This document shows positions 50,267 to 60,839 of a stretch of 64,000 nucleotides of DNA, one piece after another. The stretch comes from Epithemia pelagica (lineage: Eukaryota > Bacillariophyta > Bacillariophyceae > Surirellales > Surirellaceae), in assembly GCA_946965045.2 (NCBI GenBank), contig OX337228.1, positions 4,898,001 through 4,962,000 of the forward strand, written 5' to 3'. Position numbers and translations under genes: made by a program. Under the pieces are notes generated by a model. The model made no database searches, was not told where the DNA came from, and saw only the letters and a list, made by a program, of their open reading frames with translations. Within the stretch, counting starts at the first letter, position 1. Each line of letters begins with the position of its first letter.

Positions 50267-52607
50267 ATGGATATCTCTGTCTTGGCGTCAGTCGGCTCCT
50301 TTGTTGTTTCGGAACGAGTTTTGAAGCCTAAAGCTTCGGTGGTTGCCGTTCTGGGATGCTTTTTGGCTTATGACTTGACAACAAAGACGCATGATCCATC
50401 TTCCCTTCGGATCTACCGAGGTATGCAAGCACGCGAGTGGCCGGCTCATGGCTGCATCATCATTGGATCTCGCAATGTCAGAGATAACGTTGTTTTGCTT
50501 CGTTTCGTTTTGCTTTGTAACAGGTCCCGCTTTGATGGCGTTCACTTTGATAATGGCAGCGTTCTCCTTGAGAACTTGGAGAAGGAACGGAGTTGCTTGC
50601 GATGAACTGATATTTCTTCCAGGAACGCCACATGGGCAGCTACACCTACACGGTATTGATAGTGCATCAGACGGTCAAACCACCAATTCAAGTAATGCTC
50701 GTGATCGTCGGACTTCAGGCGCCAGTTCTTCCACTGTGATGGAGGAGTCGAACGGAAGAAATAGCGGCGAGGCTGATGTAGCTGCAGGAATTGCCACTTC
50801 TCTAGCACCATCCAGGGGGAGTATGCTGCAGCAGGCATCAAACAGAAAAAATACCAACAACAGTTCTCTTGGTGCACCGTCCGCACCAGAGTGTGAACTT
50901 TCAAACGTCCGTTCTCGATCGGTGCAAGGACAAGACTTATCCTTGGTACCAAGCTCGCATGAATTCGCGTATAGCTGGGACGAGGAGGAGGAAGGCGAGC
51001 AATCCAGCAATCATGGGTGTCTGGATGCATCTGGCCACGGCGATGAAGAAGTTGCGCTGACTTCGTCGCCACATGGCCACGACCGAAATACGTTGGATCG
51101 TCGCAATACAACAGACGACAACCCTGACGAGGATGACAACAGTGATCCTCATCGTTTCCGTGAGGTGCGACCTCGTATTACTCGAATTGGTTCATTCTTC
51201 TTTTTCCGCTCTTCTGTTACCAGTACGCAAAATGCTGATTACGCCCCTTCTGGTCCTTCGGTAGTTGGTGCTGCTATTGATCTATCAATTCCCACTCTGT
51301 TCAATTTTCATTTGTTTATTGAGGCGTACAATCATATTGCCTCGGGTGAATCAGAAACACCGGCAAAAATCCTTCCATTAATCTTTTTGTCCGTCTTGAT
51401 TGTCCGGACGGTAGTACCACCCGGACGTCGAGGAAGATTCTGGTCAGTCATGAAGTTCACTTTCATGGCCCCGTTTCACCAGGTCCGATTCAGGGATGCA
51501 TTTGTTGGTGACATTGTAACGTCTCTTGTCAGGCCCCTACAAGATATATTATTCGCCCTCTCTTATTATGTCACTGTGATCTGGGGAACAGTAACAGGGA
51601 GTTTGAGCCTTTCTGAAAGTGGCGACGCACTTGAACGGAGTTGGCTTCTGCACAATGTCGTGCTGCCATCTTGTGCCCTCCTTCCTTTATGGTGGAAGTT
51701 CCTTCAGACCTTACGTCAGAGTTACGACACTGGCCAAAGATGGCCGCACCTAGGAAACGCATTCAAGTATCTTTCTGCAACGCTCATCATTTTGTATGGA
51801 ATGACTCACCCAGAAAACAGGCGCTCATCCCTCTGGATCGTGTCATTTGTCGCCTGTATAATCTACCAAATTTTCTGGGACGTGTTCATGGACTGGGACC
51901 TTCTGGTAATTGTGCCTCGGGGAGACGAAACGCTGGACCTTGAGAACTCGTGGTGCACTTCCAGAGCATCTTTTCAAGCAAATTCCTACATATTGTATCT
52001 GAATATGGTATTTGTCCAACCGTTGAAGGATGCCACACGTTGGATCGTGATAAAGGTGCCACGGCTCCGTCAAATTCAGCTTCGTCCGCGGAGATTGTAC
52101 AAAGACCAAACCTTTTATTGGCGCATCCTTGCGTACAATGTCATTTTCCGATTCGCATGGATGCTTTGTTTTATACCAGCATACCGTCTTTCTCCCTCTG
52201 GCCGTGAGCACGTAACAACGTTTTCATCCGATACTAACAGTTACGTCGGAGTCCTTCTTCCGGTGGCTGAGATTCTTAGACGAACTTTTTGGGGATTTTT
52301 ATTGCTGGAAAAGGAAACGATAAAGATGCAGGATGGAGACCCTTCCTATACTAGACTAAACATGGACAGAGATGAAGTGGGAGATGATGCATCAGCTTCA
52401 TCCGAGCACGACGAGAAATCGAGGTATTTGCCTGCGTGGTTGGGAACTCAACAACAATTGCAACAAAATGCAGCGTCGAACAGTCGACTGGCACTTTTCA
52501 ATGATCTTTTCGTCTTCTCGGATGACACAATCCACAAGATGTTTATTGCTGAGCTTTCTGCATGGGCAGTAGCTTTCGTTGGATTTGGCCTATGGGCAAC
52601 TGCATAG
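50267..52607 (+). CDS. EXS-domain membrane protein (XPR1/SYG1/ERD1-like) (two exons)
   Basis: Joined 50267..50420 and 50524..52607, 745 aa. The 103-nt intron (GTATGC...AACAG) joins SLRIYR-GPALMAFTLIM in frame. Two N-terminal membrane spans are followed by a long hydrophilic acidic/Ser-rich insert (about residues 90-260). A multi-span C-terminal region then carries the EXS signature: LVRPLQDILFALSYYV, FLQTLRQSYDTGQRWPHLGN, IYQIFWDVFMDWDLLVI, YKDQTFYWRILAYNVIFRFAW and LRRTFWGFLLLEKE. EXS domains occur in phosphate exporters XPR1/PHO1 and in the Golgi protein ERD1. There is no N-terminal SPX domain, so an ERD1-like role in Golgi phosphate recycling is at least as likely as plasma-membrane export. 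Confidence 0.85.
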
Positions 52608-52967
52608 AGATACGTAACTCAGTCGTTCTGTATTTCCTCGGTTTCAAATGTACTCTAGGCCAGTGTGAAATCCCTTCTATTCTTGTCTGAGCATGAGGGC
52701 CAAGTGGCCTTCATAGACATAGCGAGAAAAACGAAAATATGACCAAGGGGTATCATATGTTATGATACCATCGCGACAAACAACCAATGAAAGCAAAGCC
52801 TAACATCGAGCATTTCAACGGAAATACAAGGGTAGTCACATGAAGTCTGGTGCTTGAGTCCAATTATCTCGTTTTATATGGATTCTGCAGTAAAAGGTTT
52901 CTTATTCGTCATTCGTCAACGCACGAACACCGACGAAAGGTTCCGCGCTGCCATCTTGAAGTTTGTT
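52608..52967. other. Intergenic region between convergent genes
   Basis: Contains the small palindrome tatcatatgttatgata near 52750. No gene recognised. Confidence 0.4.
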
Positions 52968-53873
52968 TTATTCCGGGGTGACACAAGGACCATCGAAGCC
53001 TTGGGCAGTCAGTCCTCCTGGAAAGCAGAAGAAATCGAGAAAATGAATGAGAAAATTGATACAGGTCAAGGTATATTGAGCTGCACGTGAGTGCGAAAAA
53101 CGAGCACCGTTGAACGTACCATCTACACCCAATATTTGGCCCGTGATGTAGCTGCTACAAGGCATACACAAGAACACAATGGGTGCCGCAATTTCAGCTG
53201 GATCTGCCAATCGGTGAAGTGGTGTCCACGCCTTAACTTTGTCCAACTGCGAAGGATTTTTCTTGACAGCTTCTTGAAGCATCGGAGTCATGGTCTGCCA
53301 CGGAGCTACGGCATTGACACGAATATTACGGCTGGCAAGTTCACATGCCATGGCTCTTGTCATCTGGTTTAGAGCAGCCTTGCTCATTCCATACACGGCA
53401 CCTGTTCCAGACGACTGTACCCCTGCAGCGGACGAAACATTCACAATGGTCGATCCATTCTTATCCATGAGCTCCAAAACCAACCTTGTTAAGAAATAAG
53501 CCGAATCGACATTGGTTCGCATTATTTTGTAGTATTCGTCCACCGTTTGTTCTGTTATTGTCTTCCGAACATTTACACCAACATTGTTCACCAAACCGTG
53601 TAAAATATCCACCGAGTTCTTGGTAGCTTCGTACAGCGCTTGTCGTCCTTCCTCTGTAGAAATATCACACACCACGTGAATAATCTTTGCTTGGTCGAAG
53701 CTGCTTCTCAGTGACGCCAGAAGATCCTCAGACGGGTTCAGGGAACAAAAGACGACTGTATGAGCACCATGAGAAAGCATTGCTCGAACGACAGCCAATC
53801 CTATGCCATTGGCTCCCCCCGTTACGAGGTAGTTGCGATTTTGGAGTGACCAATCAGATAATAGCGATGTCAT
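52968..53873 (-). CDS. Tropinone-reductase-like short-chain dehydrogenase (two exons)
   Basis: Joined as complement(52968..53017, 53120..53873), 267 aa, starting at MTSLLSDW. The 102-nt intron (GTACGT...TTCCAG) near the 3' end converts an odd hydrophobic tail into the normal SDR ending VDGGLTAQGFDG. Motifs: TGGANGIG (NAD(P) binding), NNVG, VNVSSAAG with the catalytic Ser, YGMSKAAL (Tyr-x3-Lys) and NAVAPW. The closing VDGG and the size (about 270 aa) fit the tropinone-reductase-like SDR65C group of plants and algae, NADPH-dependent ketone reductases. No transit peptide. Substrate unknown. It diverges from the coiled-coil gene over 242 bp. Confidence 0.9.
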   Translation of the reverse strand: MTSLLSDWSLQNRNYLVTGGANGIGLAVVRAMLSHGAHTVVFCSLNPSEDLLASLRSSFDQAKIIHVVCDISTEEGRQALYEATKNSVDILHGLVNNVGVNVRKTITEQTVDEYYKIMRTNVDSAYFLTRLVLELMDKNGSTIVNVSSAAGVQSSGTGAVYGMSKAALNQMTRAMACELASRNIRVNAVAPWQTMTPMLQEAVKKNPSQLDKVKAWTPLHRLADPAEIAAPIVFLCMPCSSYITGQILGVDGTFNGARFSHSRAAQYTLTCINFLIHFLDFFCFPGGLTAQGFDGPCVTPE

Positions 53874-54115
53874 TGTGGATGTTTGATACTGATGATTGTC
53901 AATCTGAAATCTGAATTCTGAGGTCGGGAGTAGGGAGTGGAGTGGATAAAAATGGGTCTGAAAGATGACCAATCGGCGACTCATATTTTTATCGCAAGCA
54001 GAGCATTCGCGCCAAGATTTCCACCGCGCGCACGGCATGCTCCCGAGATTAAGAGCCCATCAGAAATCGTTCCAACTTCATTCCAACTCTTTTCTGCCGA
54101 AAAAAGGACCGACCG

Positions 54116-56686
54116 ATGAGATACGAGATGCCCGACAAGGAGGAGGAAATGCCATCGACAATGGCTCGTGTTCCTCCTACAACTGAGGGATTTGTTCGTC
54201 CAACTGTGAGTCTTGACGATGGAATGAACAATGACGATGAATCTTCCGACGTTTCCCCAGAACCGTCTGCCTTGGTGCCCCCTCATCCTCAGCTGATGGG
54301 GCGGAAAGCTGGAGCCTCACCATCATTGGTCAAAGAACACGTTGTCACTGCGGCAACCAGACCTGGATCCTCAACTCCTTCATCCATGAACGCACCGCCG
54401 AAGCCTCGTTTACTCAAACATGCGAAGAGCACTCATCATGGGGATGAGATGTCTCATGTTTGTCTCCCCAAGGTACCGGCTCCACTCAGTCCTCCCCCAC
54501 CATCTCTTTTCAGTGATGTTGATGACACTGTGGAACTACGTCATAGCAATGCATCTTCTCGTCGACCTATGAGCGAAGTTCATCTGCTGCACACGGGAGA
54601 TGTAGAGTCGAGAAAAGCCGATCTTCGTCTCCTCGGCAACACCACAACTACGGACGACGACGACGTTGACTTTTCCTCGACGATTGCCGATGGCCACACT
54701 TTGTCTTCGGATTTGTCCGCAGCCCTCACTAGACCATCGAATCTTATGCCAGGTCTCATGAAGCTGAAACAGGACTTTACCCTTTCGAAACAAAAGTTCT
54801 TTCTGTTGGAGCAGGAAAATAAAGCGCTCAACAGACAATTTGAGATCGAACGAACGCAGTGGCTCAATGAACGAAAGGACTTGGAGTTTCTTATCGAGAG
54901 TCAAAGGAAAGAGATGGAGCATCATTTCAAGTCTCAGCATTCAGAAGCAGTCCGCGCGATGGAGACCCAGATGGAGGAATCGAAACAGGCAAAACAAAAT
55001 AGTGATGATCGTCTTTCCCTGATTCAAAAGGAGATTGATAAGACGCTCTCCATTGTAAAGAAACAACAGACTGATCTTCAATCTGCTCAGGCGGAGCTTG
55101 AACAAGCAAAATTGTGTCTAGAACAGAAGAATGAAGAATGTCGATCACTAGAAGAGAAATTAGAAGATATGCGGCGACTCAAAGAGCATGAAATTACCGT
55201 GGTACGAAACTCACTCATGGCGGATGTTGAATACTGGAAAAAAGAAGTCTCCACGTCACATGAGGAGTTCCGCGTCAAGTTATCTGAAATGGCACAGCCC
55301 ACAACCACACATGAAGAAAGACTCGAAGCACAAGCTGTTGCATTGGACAAAGCGAATGCAACGATTTCAGAACTGCGTGCTGAGAAACTTGCTTTGCGTC
55401 AAGAGGCGGTCCGCCGAAACCGAAGCAAGGTCGATGCCACGTGCCAGACTGATACGACCAGCCATGACAAGCATGATGGACATGATGGGGAACAAGGAGA
55501 AGAAGTAGCGACCTTTCCCGAATCATGTCAGAGCAGCCCCGTATCGCATGTCAGTACTATCACGGAAGAAGACGATGCCGATGGATTAGAAGAGCCCTTG
55601 GTGGACGGGCGAATGCCTTCTCTAGGCGAATCACCTCCTCTTCATACAGAGAACCACCACGTATCGGATGACGGTCACGATGACGCATTGGGTCGACGTT
55701 CCGACTCTTCGGCGCATTTTCAGGAAGCATTGGAGGAATTGAAAGCCAAGCACGAGCAAGAGATGCGTTGTCTCGTTCGGTCTCACCAGGAGCTCGTGGA
55801 AGGAGGCATTCCATCACAAGCCGAGTCCCCGGAAACGGAGCAAGAACAGGAGATAGCCAATGTCCAATACTACGAAGCACGGTTACAACAGCTTGTACGA
55901 GGACATCAAGATCAATTGGTTTTGGTAAGTTATGTCAGTAACCAGCCCTGTGGTGGAACCTTGACTCAATTCGCTGCTTGTGTACAGATGAAGGAACGAC
56001 TGGTTCGGGAAGCGACACAAGAAGCTGTTCGAGCTGTACTTTTCACTTTAGGCGTCAGTCGATCATCCAAGTTCTCCACCATGAAACGGCCCACTGGGCT
56101 TGTGCGACACATTACCAATGATGATGAGATTTCAGTCGATGACAGGAGCATCAAAGATCTAACAGAAGCAGTCGCCGAAGAGACGTTGCGAGCAGTCACT
56201 GAGCCAATGAATGATGACGTACAAGGGAAAGATATACATCGTCATGGTACCCCAGGTGGCAACGTTGCCGTTGGAGAAACGCAGGAAAATGGAGATACAG
56301 CGAATCGAAGCCGTGGTCTCAATCTGGGGAGACTCCGGAAAGAATGGCACGAAGAAACTGACAGCATTTTGAAATCAATCCAAAAAGAATGTAACGAAAT
56401 TTTTGACCGAACGCGAACAAGCCGACTACGGGCGAGTCCACGCACAGTGGCGATACCAGATCTATCCGTTTACAGTGACGTCTATGGAGATCATGGCGAA
56501 CCGAAGCACAACGAACCACGCACCACTGAAAGCAGGCTTGTTTCTCCGAACCACGACAGGAGGCGAAGAGAAGAAAAAGGATGTAGTTCCCCCGTTCCTC
56601 CCTTGTCACTCTCATCGGGCGTGGACCTAGATCGAACGTTGGATCAGACAGAAGCACTGCTTCTGAGCCTTACACAAAATAACTGA
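54116..56686 (+). CDS. Long coiled-coil protein of unknown function
   Basis: Open frame of 856 aa; 55925-55987 (63 nt) is a GTAAGT...TACAG intron that keeps the frame, so the spliced protein is 835 aa and the insert VSYVSNQPCGGT... disappears. The first 200 residues are disordered and Pro/Ser-rich. Residues about 210-440 form a continuous coiled coil, a second coil follows near 570-640, and a C-terminal basic helix lies near 730-770 (LRKEWHEETDSILKSIQKEC). No enzyme motif is visible. It could be a centrosomal, Golgi or cytoskeletal scaffold; I do not assign a family. Stop codon 40 bp from that of the parvulin gene. Confidence 0.75.
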   Translation: MRYEMPDKEEEMPSTMARVPPTTEGFVRPTVSLDDGMNNDDESSDVSPEPSALVPPHPQLMGRKAGASPSLVKEHVVTAATRPGSSTPSSMNAPPKPRLLKHAKSTHHGDEMSHVCLPKVPAPLSPPPPSLFSDVDDTVELRHSNASSRRPMSEVHLLHTGDVESRKADLRLLGNTTTTDDDDVDFSSTIADGHTLSSDLSAALTRPSNLMPGLMKLKQDFTLSKQKFFLLEQENKALNRQFEIERTQWLNERKDLEFLIESQRKEMEHHFKSQHSEAVRAMETQMEESKQAKQNSDDRLSLIQKEIDKTLSIVKKQQTDLQSAQAELEQAKLCLEQKNEECRSLEEKLEDMRRLKEHEITVVRNSLMADVEYWKKEVSTSHEEFRVKLSEMAQPTTTHEERLEAQAVALDKANATISELRAEKLALRQEAVRRNRSKVDATCQTDTTSHDKHDGHDGEQGEEVATFPESCQSSPVSHVSTITEEDDADGLEEPLVDGRMPSLGESPPLHTENHHVSDDGHDDALGRRSDSSAHFQEALEELKAKHEQEMRCLVRSHQELVEGGIPSQAESPETEQEQEIANVQYYEARLQQLVRGHQDQLVLVSYVSNQPCGGTLTQFAACVQMKERLVREATQEAVRAVLFTLGVSRSSKFSTMKRPTGLVRHITNDDEISVDDRSIKDLTEAVAEETLRAVTEPMNDDVQGKDIHRHGTPGGNVAVGETQENGDTANRSRGLNLGRLRKEWHEETDSILKSIQKECNEIFDRTRTSRLRASPRTVAIPDLSVYSDVYGDHGEPKHNEPRTTESRLVSPNHDRRRREEKGCSSPVPPLSLSSGVDLDRTLDQTEALLLSLTQNN

Positions 56687-56726
56687 GAACTACTCTCTTG
56701 TGAATGTATAATAATGGAATGTGCTT

Positions 56727-57153
56727 CTACTGAATTCGGTAGATAAGGTGATAGCCAGAGTCGCTGGACACAATTCCACTCATCTGTCCGGGAAGAAGGG
56801 AGAACGCAGCCTCCTCGAAGGGTCTGTTGTGTAATAAGAGAAGGAGATGAGATTTAGGGGGAAAGACTCTTCTTTTGAAGGTCACCTAACATTTCTCACC
56901 TTTGCATTTGTCCTGGTCCAAAAAATCCCAAATCACCATTGCTTTTATAACTGCTGCAGTCTGAACGCTCTTTTGCATACTTTGGAAATGCCTCATCAAC
57001 TCCTTCATCCCTTATTTTCCTCTCGTATTCTGCTAGTTCTGCACGAGCATCATCTGGAGAGAGTGAGATGGTTGCTCCTGTTCGTCTGGAGACCGGATTT
57101 CTGCTCCCCGTGTGTTTGATAAGCAGATGAGCTGCGCGGACTTGTTCGGTCAT
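56727..57153 (-). CDS. PIN1: PIN1-type parvulin prolyl isomerase (two exons)
   Basis: Joined as complement(56727..56823, 56900..57153), 116 aa. The 76-nt intron (GTGAGA...AACAG) restores GQMQ-RPFEEAAFSLLPGQMSG. It is a single rotamase domain with AAHLLIKHTGSRNPVSRR, whose basic loop (Arg-Arg) reads phosphate, then SDCSSYKSNGDLGFFGPGQMQ and DSGYHLIYR. Active-site Cys, Ser and His residues are kept. The N-terminal WW domain is absent, as in plant Pin1-type parvulins (about 119 aa). It isomerises pSer/pThr-Pro bonds. The shared start region with ELP4 is 252 bp. Confidence 0.93.
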
Positions 57154-57405
57154 GGTCAATTATTTCTGCGGCTTGGTGATACAGGGAAAGGATTGAACAT
57201 AGAACCGTGGATCTTGGATTTTGGATACGCGTGGAAAAAAGTTTGACTTCAAAAAGATGTCCCGAGACATGCGACTAAGATCTAAAAAGACTCCTGGAGT
57301 GATGGTCCCGAGTTGGGAGTGGAGTTGGGAGTATTGTATTTGTAGGCCCCAGATTTCCGGCCACCCATTTGGCGGTCCGACCCACCACCTCAATCAATCA
57401 CCATT

Positions 57406-58846
57406 ATGTCCGCGACTTTTCGACGTTCCGCTGACAAAGCTCGAATAAATTTGTCAGGAACAAAACATTGGACAGGAGGGGTAACTCTAACTTCCACTGG
57501 ACTACGTGACTTGGATCAGATATTGGGATCAGGCCAGCCTCTCGGAACTTGTATTTGGTTGGATGAGGATCGCCTCTCTAATAATCTAGCCGAGGCTCTG
57601 GTCAAGTACTGGTGCGCTGAGGTATCGCTTGTTTGTTTTGCAGTTGGTCAATGAAAGAAATTTCGCCCTGCTTACATGTTGTTCCTTTTGTTAGGCAGTC
57701 TCCCAAGACCAGTGTCTTTTGATCCCTGCTACAACAACGGCAGATCTAGAGACAATCTCAATCCACACCCCATGGGAGACCAAAGACGACAATGATATCG
57801 AATCATACGAAACTGAGAATTCGAGTATCATAGCTATACAGAGACTTCTGGATTCGCTTCCGAGAAACCTTCATTTGGACAAACTACATCTGAGTGAGAC
57901 CCGTAGTAGCTTTGTTTCTAGCCCTGTCCTTGGCACACTTGGGGAGGAAGCAGATGAGGAATTGGAGGAGAATAAAGATAGCGAGGCAGATGATGAAGGT
58001 TTGAAGATTGCATGGCAGTATCGTAAATCGGTCCAACGAGAGCGTCTGGGACAAGGTTCACAATCTGGGCCAAATGTTTCTCCGTCTCTGAAAACTCGGA
58101 CGACAACGATAAAGTCACACGAATTTTGTCATTCCTATGATTTACAAGGATTCTTGGTTGATCAACTAAACGTCTCTGAAAGAGTCTTCATATTGGACTA
58201 TGCCAACGATTCCAACGACTTGTTCTCATTTGGATTGTACCTTGAGATGAAAGCAAAGTTGGATGATCTCTTCGAGGAAGGACGGAATAAAGTTGTCCGC
58301 ATTCTTTTCTATCATACTCCTTTGTCCGCTTTGGATAAAGTGCTGCCGTTGTTGCTCTCATATGTTCGCGAACATGAGGTCCCAGTTGTGATGATGGTGC
58401 TTTGTCGTCGTTCGTCATTGCCTCCAGACGTTTCCACCGTTGTTTTGAATGGTTTAAAACGTTGCTCTGACGTTGTTATGGAGGTTGAAGGATTTACTTC
58501 TCGTCGGCATTACCCACCGCCATCCGAATTCCGCATGTTTCATGGACTTTTAAAAGTACGCCAATGTTCAACCTTGACTGCAACCACTGCCAACGGTCGA
58601 GGTGGTCACTTTGCCGACATGACATCAGGCCATCCACTACATGCTGATCTTTTTGGACTCAAGCGCGATCGTCGTAAGCTACACATTCAGATGCTACACA
58701 TTCCTCCCGAAGACCAGGTAGAATCTGGTGGGAGCGTTGGGACTGGAGGTGTACGAGCTGGTGCTGGTATGCCTGGTAAAGATGTTAGTGGAGCTAAAGC
58801 CTCCCATAGGTTGGCCTGTTCAACCAGCGGTGGTTTGGATTTCTAA
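57406..58846 (+). CDS. ELP4: Elongator complex protein 4 (two exons)
   Basis: Joined 57406..57621 and 57695..58846, 455 aa. The 73-nt intron (GTATCG...GTTAG) joins KYWCAE-AVSQDQCLL. The N-terminus matches ELP4: a basic start, LTSTGLRDLDQILGSGQPLGTCIWLDED with the degenerate P-loop typical of this RecA-like subunit. The middle has the VFILDYANDSND strand and the C-terminus the RDRRKLHIQMLHIPPED segment, all in family order. ELP4-6 form a hexameric ring on Elongator, which modifies wobble uridines of tRNA (cm5U). An acidic insert (about 140-165) and a Gly-rich C-terminal tail are lineage features. Near-identical length to the yeast protein (456 aa). Confidence 0.92.
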
Positions 58847-59222
58847 GGTAAGGGTTGTTCTTGCTTTCGTCTCGTGATGGTTGTGACTTTGGCACCGAAG
58901 ATTATAGGCGTTACCCAGGGTTGTTAAGGCACTGTGAACGGCCACCGTCAATACCAAAATGGTGAAGGGGTGGATCTGGATCTTTGCCGTCCGTGAACTT
59001 AGTGCAATTATGGAAGAAAACTTCCGTGTTGTGTGTTGGGTGACAAGACCTTCGAAGAGCATTCCACCGACTTTTTACCCAGTGTATCGTTCCGTCACCA
59101 TGAACTCACCCTGGACCTGTCTGTCGGCACATATTCTCAAAAGAAGTTACCGTTCTTCTTATGTTCTGCCAACCGAAATCTCCTGCGCAAACACACGTTG
59201 GAGTTCGGGTTATTTATTGTTC
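58847..59222. other. Unassigned region with a possible coding remnant
   Basis: A plus-strand frame opens at 59003 and runs into the 3' end of the transporter gene (stop near 59353). Its first 70 codons read like ordinary protein (ELTLDLSVGTYSQKKLPFF) but there is no ATG or clear splice site, and no family is recognised. It may be an exon of an unannotated gene, a gene fragment or chance. Confidence 0.3.
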
Positions 59223-60449
59223 TTATTCACGTTTTATGTACTTTTCTAGATGGGGTACCAAAGCAGATCCGATCATCAGCTGGAGAGGATGAACAAGCAT
59301 CAACGGGGCGCAGTACGCGGCGACGTTTGGGTTTCCTTCGAAGACTGTGTTGATCAAAGGTAACCCAAAAGCAAGAGTTTTCTGCGATGAGCAGAACATC
59401 GCTGCAACAGTGTCGGCCCTTGAAAACTTGAAAGCCGGCAAAGAGAAGAATTTGAAACAAAACCCAAGTGCAATGGAATGAAGGCTAACAAGCACTAGGG
59501 CGAGTTGGATCCCATGTCGAATCTCGGTTCCGAGCGAGCTCGATATCGCCGTACAAAAAGCATTCCAAAGTATGCTCAAAAGTATGACCTCGGAAGTGCG
59601 TTTGAAGACTTTTGAGTGTTTGTTGTAGAAGTTTCTTGCTGGCGTCGCCCGCAAAGCCTGACCGATCGCAACTGGAAGGAGAACCTTGCTGCATAGTCTT
59701 ATCAGCATTTCAAAGAAGGGAAGCTGAATCGAAGCTCCAAAAAATCGAAAGAGTAGTGCCGGGGTAAGGAATATACCTCCAAGATTACTAAAAATGGCGT
59801 TTGATAATGCTGCTGCGGTATTTCCACACGATGCCGTTGTCAGGATCATGCACATATTAACAGTTGTCGGAAGACAGGTCAATATAAGTAGCCCATCTAC
59901 CAAAGCTTCTGGAAACGCTCCAGCCAATAAAGATGTCGAAAATAAAGCTTTGACAGGTCGACCAAGCAGAAATGGCCATGCTGCAAAGGTCATGAGCTGT
60001 GTAAGGCAATTGAGCTTGAAATTGGTTGCAGCTTCAGTGAGTTGGGATACCTCCAGAGAAAGTCCAGAAAGGAGAAAAACCACAGCAACTCCGAACTTTC
60101 CGATGAAGAGCTCTGGACGCAAGACACCTCCACTTTTTCCCAATGACGGACAGAGATTGGCCAGAGAAACGGCTACAAACATCCCGACCAAAAAGAAGTT
60201 TTTGCCGGAAAATTGACGAAAAGCCTTGAGTTTGACGTTCCAGTCGGGAGAGTTGGTCGATTGAGACGCATAGAGCGGCTGCTTCGCTCGATGCGGAAAA
60301 GAAGTCTCCTCTAGACCATACACTGAAATCAGTTTGACGCTTGCTTTGCATTGGGGAGTTACGGTGGAGAATGCCTCAATGAGTTGCCATGATAGCAAGG
60401 CAAGCAAAACATGAAGTCTCAGATGTCTCATCAGTCTCAAACGCTGCAT
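59223..60449 (-). CDS. SBF/SLC10A7-like membrane transporter, plastid-type N-terminus
   Basis: Intact 408-aa frame. Residues 1-27 form a signal-like stretch ending in EAFS, compatible with plastid targeting. After a spacer come about nine hydrophobic spans in the bile-acid:sodium symporter (SBF-like) arrangement, with the diagnostic segments FLLSGLSLEVSQL, LILTCLPTTVNMCMILTTAS and GNTAAALSNAIFSNLGGIFL. The Pro-Thr-Thr and Asn-rich crossover motifs are those of SLC10A7/RCH1, not of the BASS1-6 plastid carriers. SLC10A7 members influence calcium and Golgi or plasma membrane homeostasis; the substrate here is unknown. It diverges from the next gene over 390 bp. Confidence 0.85.
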   Translation of the reverse strand: MQRLRLMRHLRLHVLLALLSWQLIEAFSTVTPQCKASVKLISVYGLEETSFPHRAKQPLYASQSTNSPDWNVKLKAFRQFSGKNFFLVGMFVAVSLANLCPSLGKSGGVLRPELFIGKFGVAVVFLLSGLSLEVSQLTEAATNFKLNCLTQLMTFAAWPFLLGRPVKALFSTSLLAGAFPEALVDGLLILTCLPTTVNMCMILTTASCGNTAAALSNAIFSNLGGIFLTPALLFRFFGASIQLPFFEMLIRLCSKVLLPVAIGQALRATPARNFYNKHSKVFKRTSEVILLSILWNAFCTAISSSLGTEIRHGIQLALVLVSLHSIALGFCFKFFSLPAFKFSRADTVAAMFCSSQKTLAFGLPLINTVFEGNPNVAAYCAPLMLVHPLQLMIGSALVPHLEKYIKRE

Positions 60450-60839
60450 GGAGCAAGCGATGGATCTTCTTCATACATTTTATGTATCTCCTTGAAACTG
60501 GCCTCTTGGTTTTGTGGGGCGTGGGGCGGTCATTTCCATCTGTTCTGTCGACGGACGCCATTCTCGCACCATGAGCTCACGCCAGCCAGCCTCATGGCAC
60601 GTGCGTCAGCTTCACAAAAGTCAACAGTCAAAAGTCAAAACATCTTTTCTTTCTGTTCTCTGTTCTCTGTTCTCTGTTCTGTTGTTGCTTTTGTCCTGCT
60701 GTCCTGTTCATGATGCTGATGCTGATGCTGAGGCATCACGCATAATGCACTTGCAATCGCAAAGAGACTGTTTTCTTATGAGGAGTACTTCTCTCTGAAA
60801 AGACCAGAACCCAGAATACCTAGTCGAACGAAGGACAAG
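60450..60839. other. Divergent promoter region
   Basis: Contains short repeats (tctgttctctgttctc near 60652-60680 and a ctgatg tract near 60714-60733). No gene is recognised. Confidence 0.45.
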
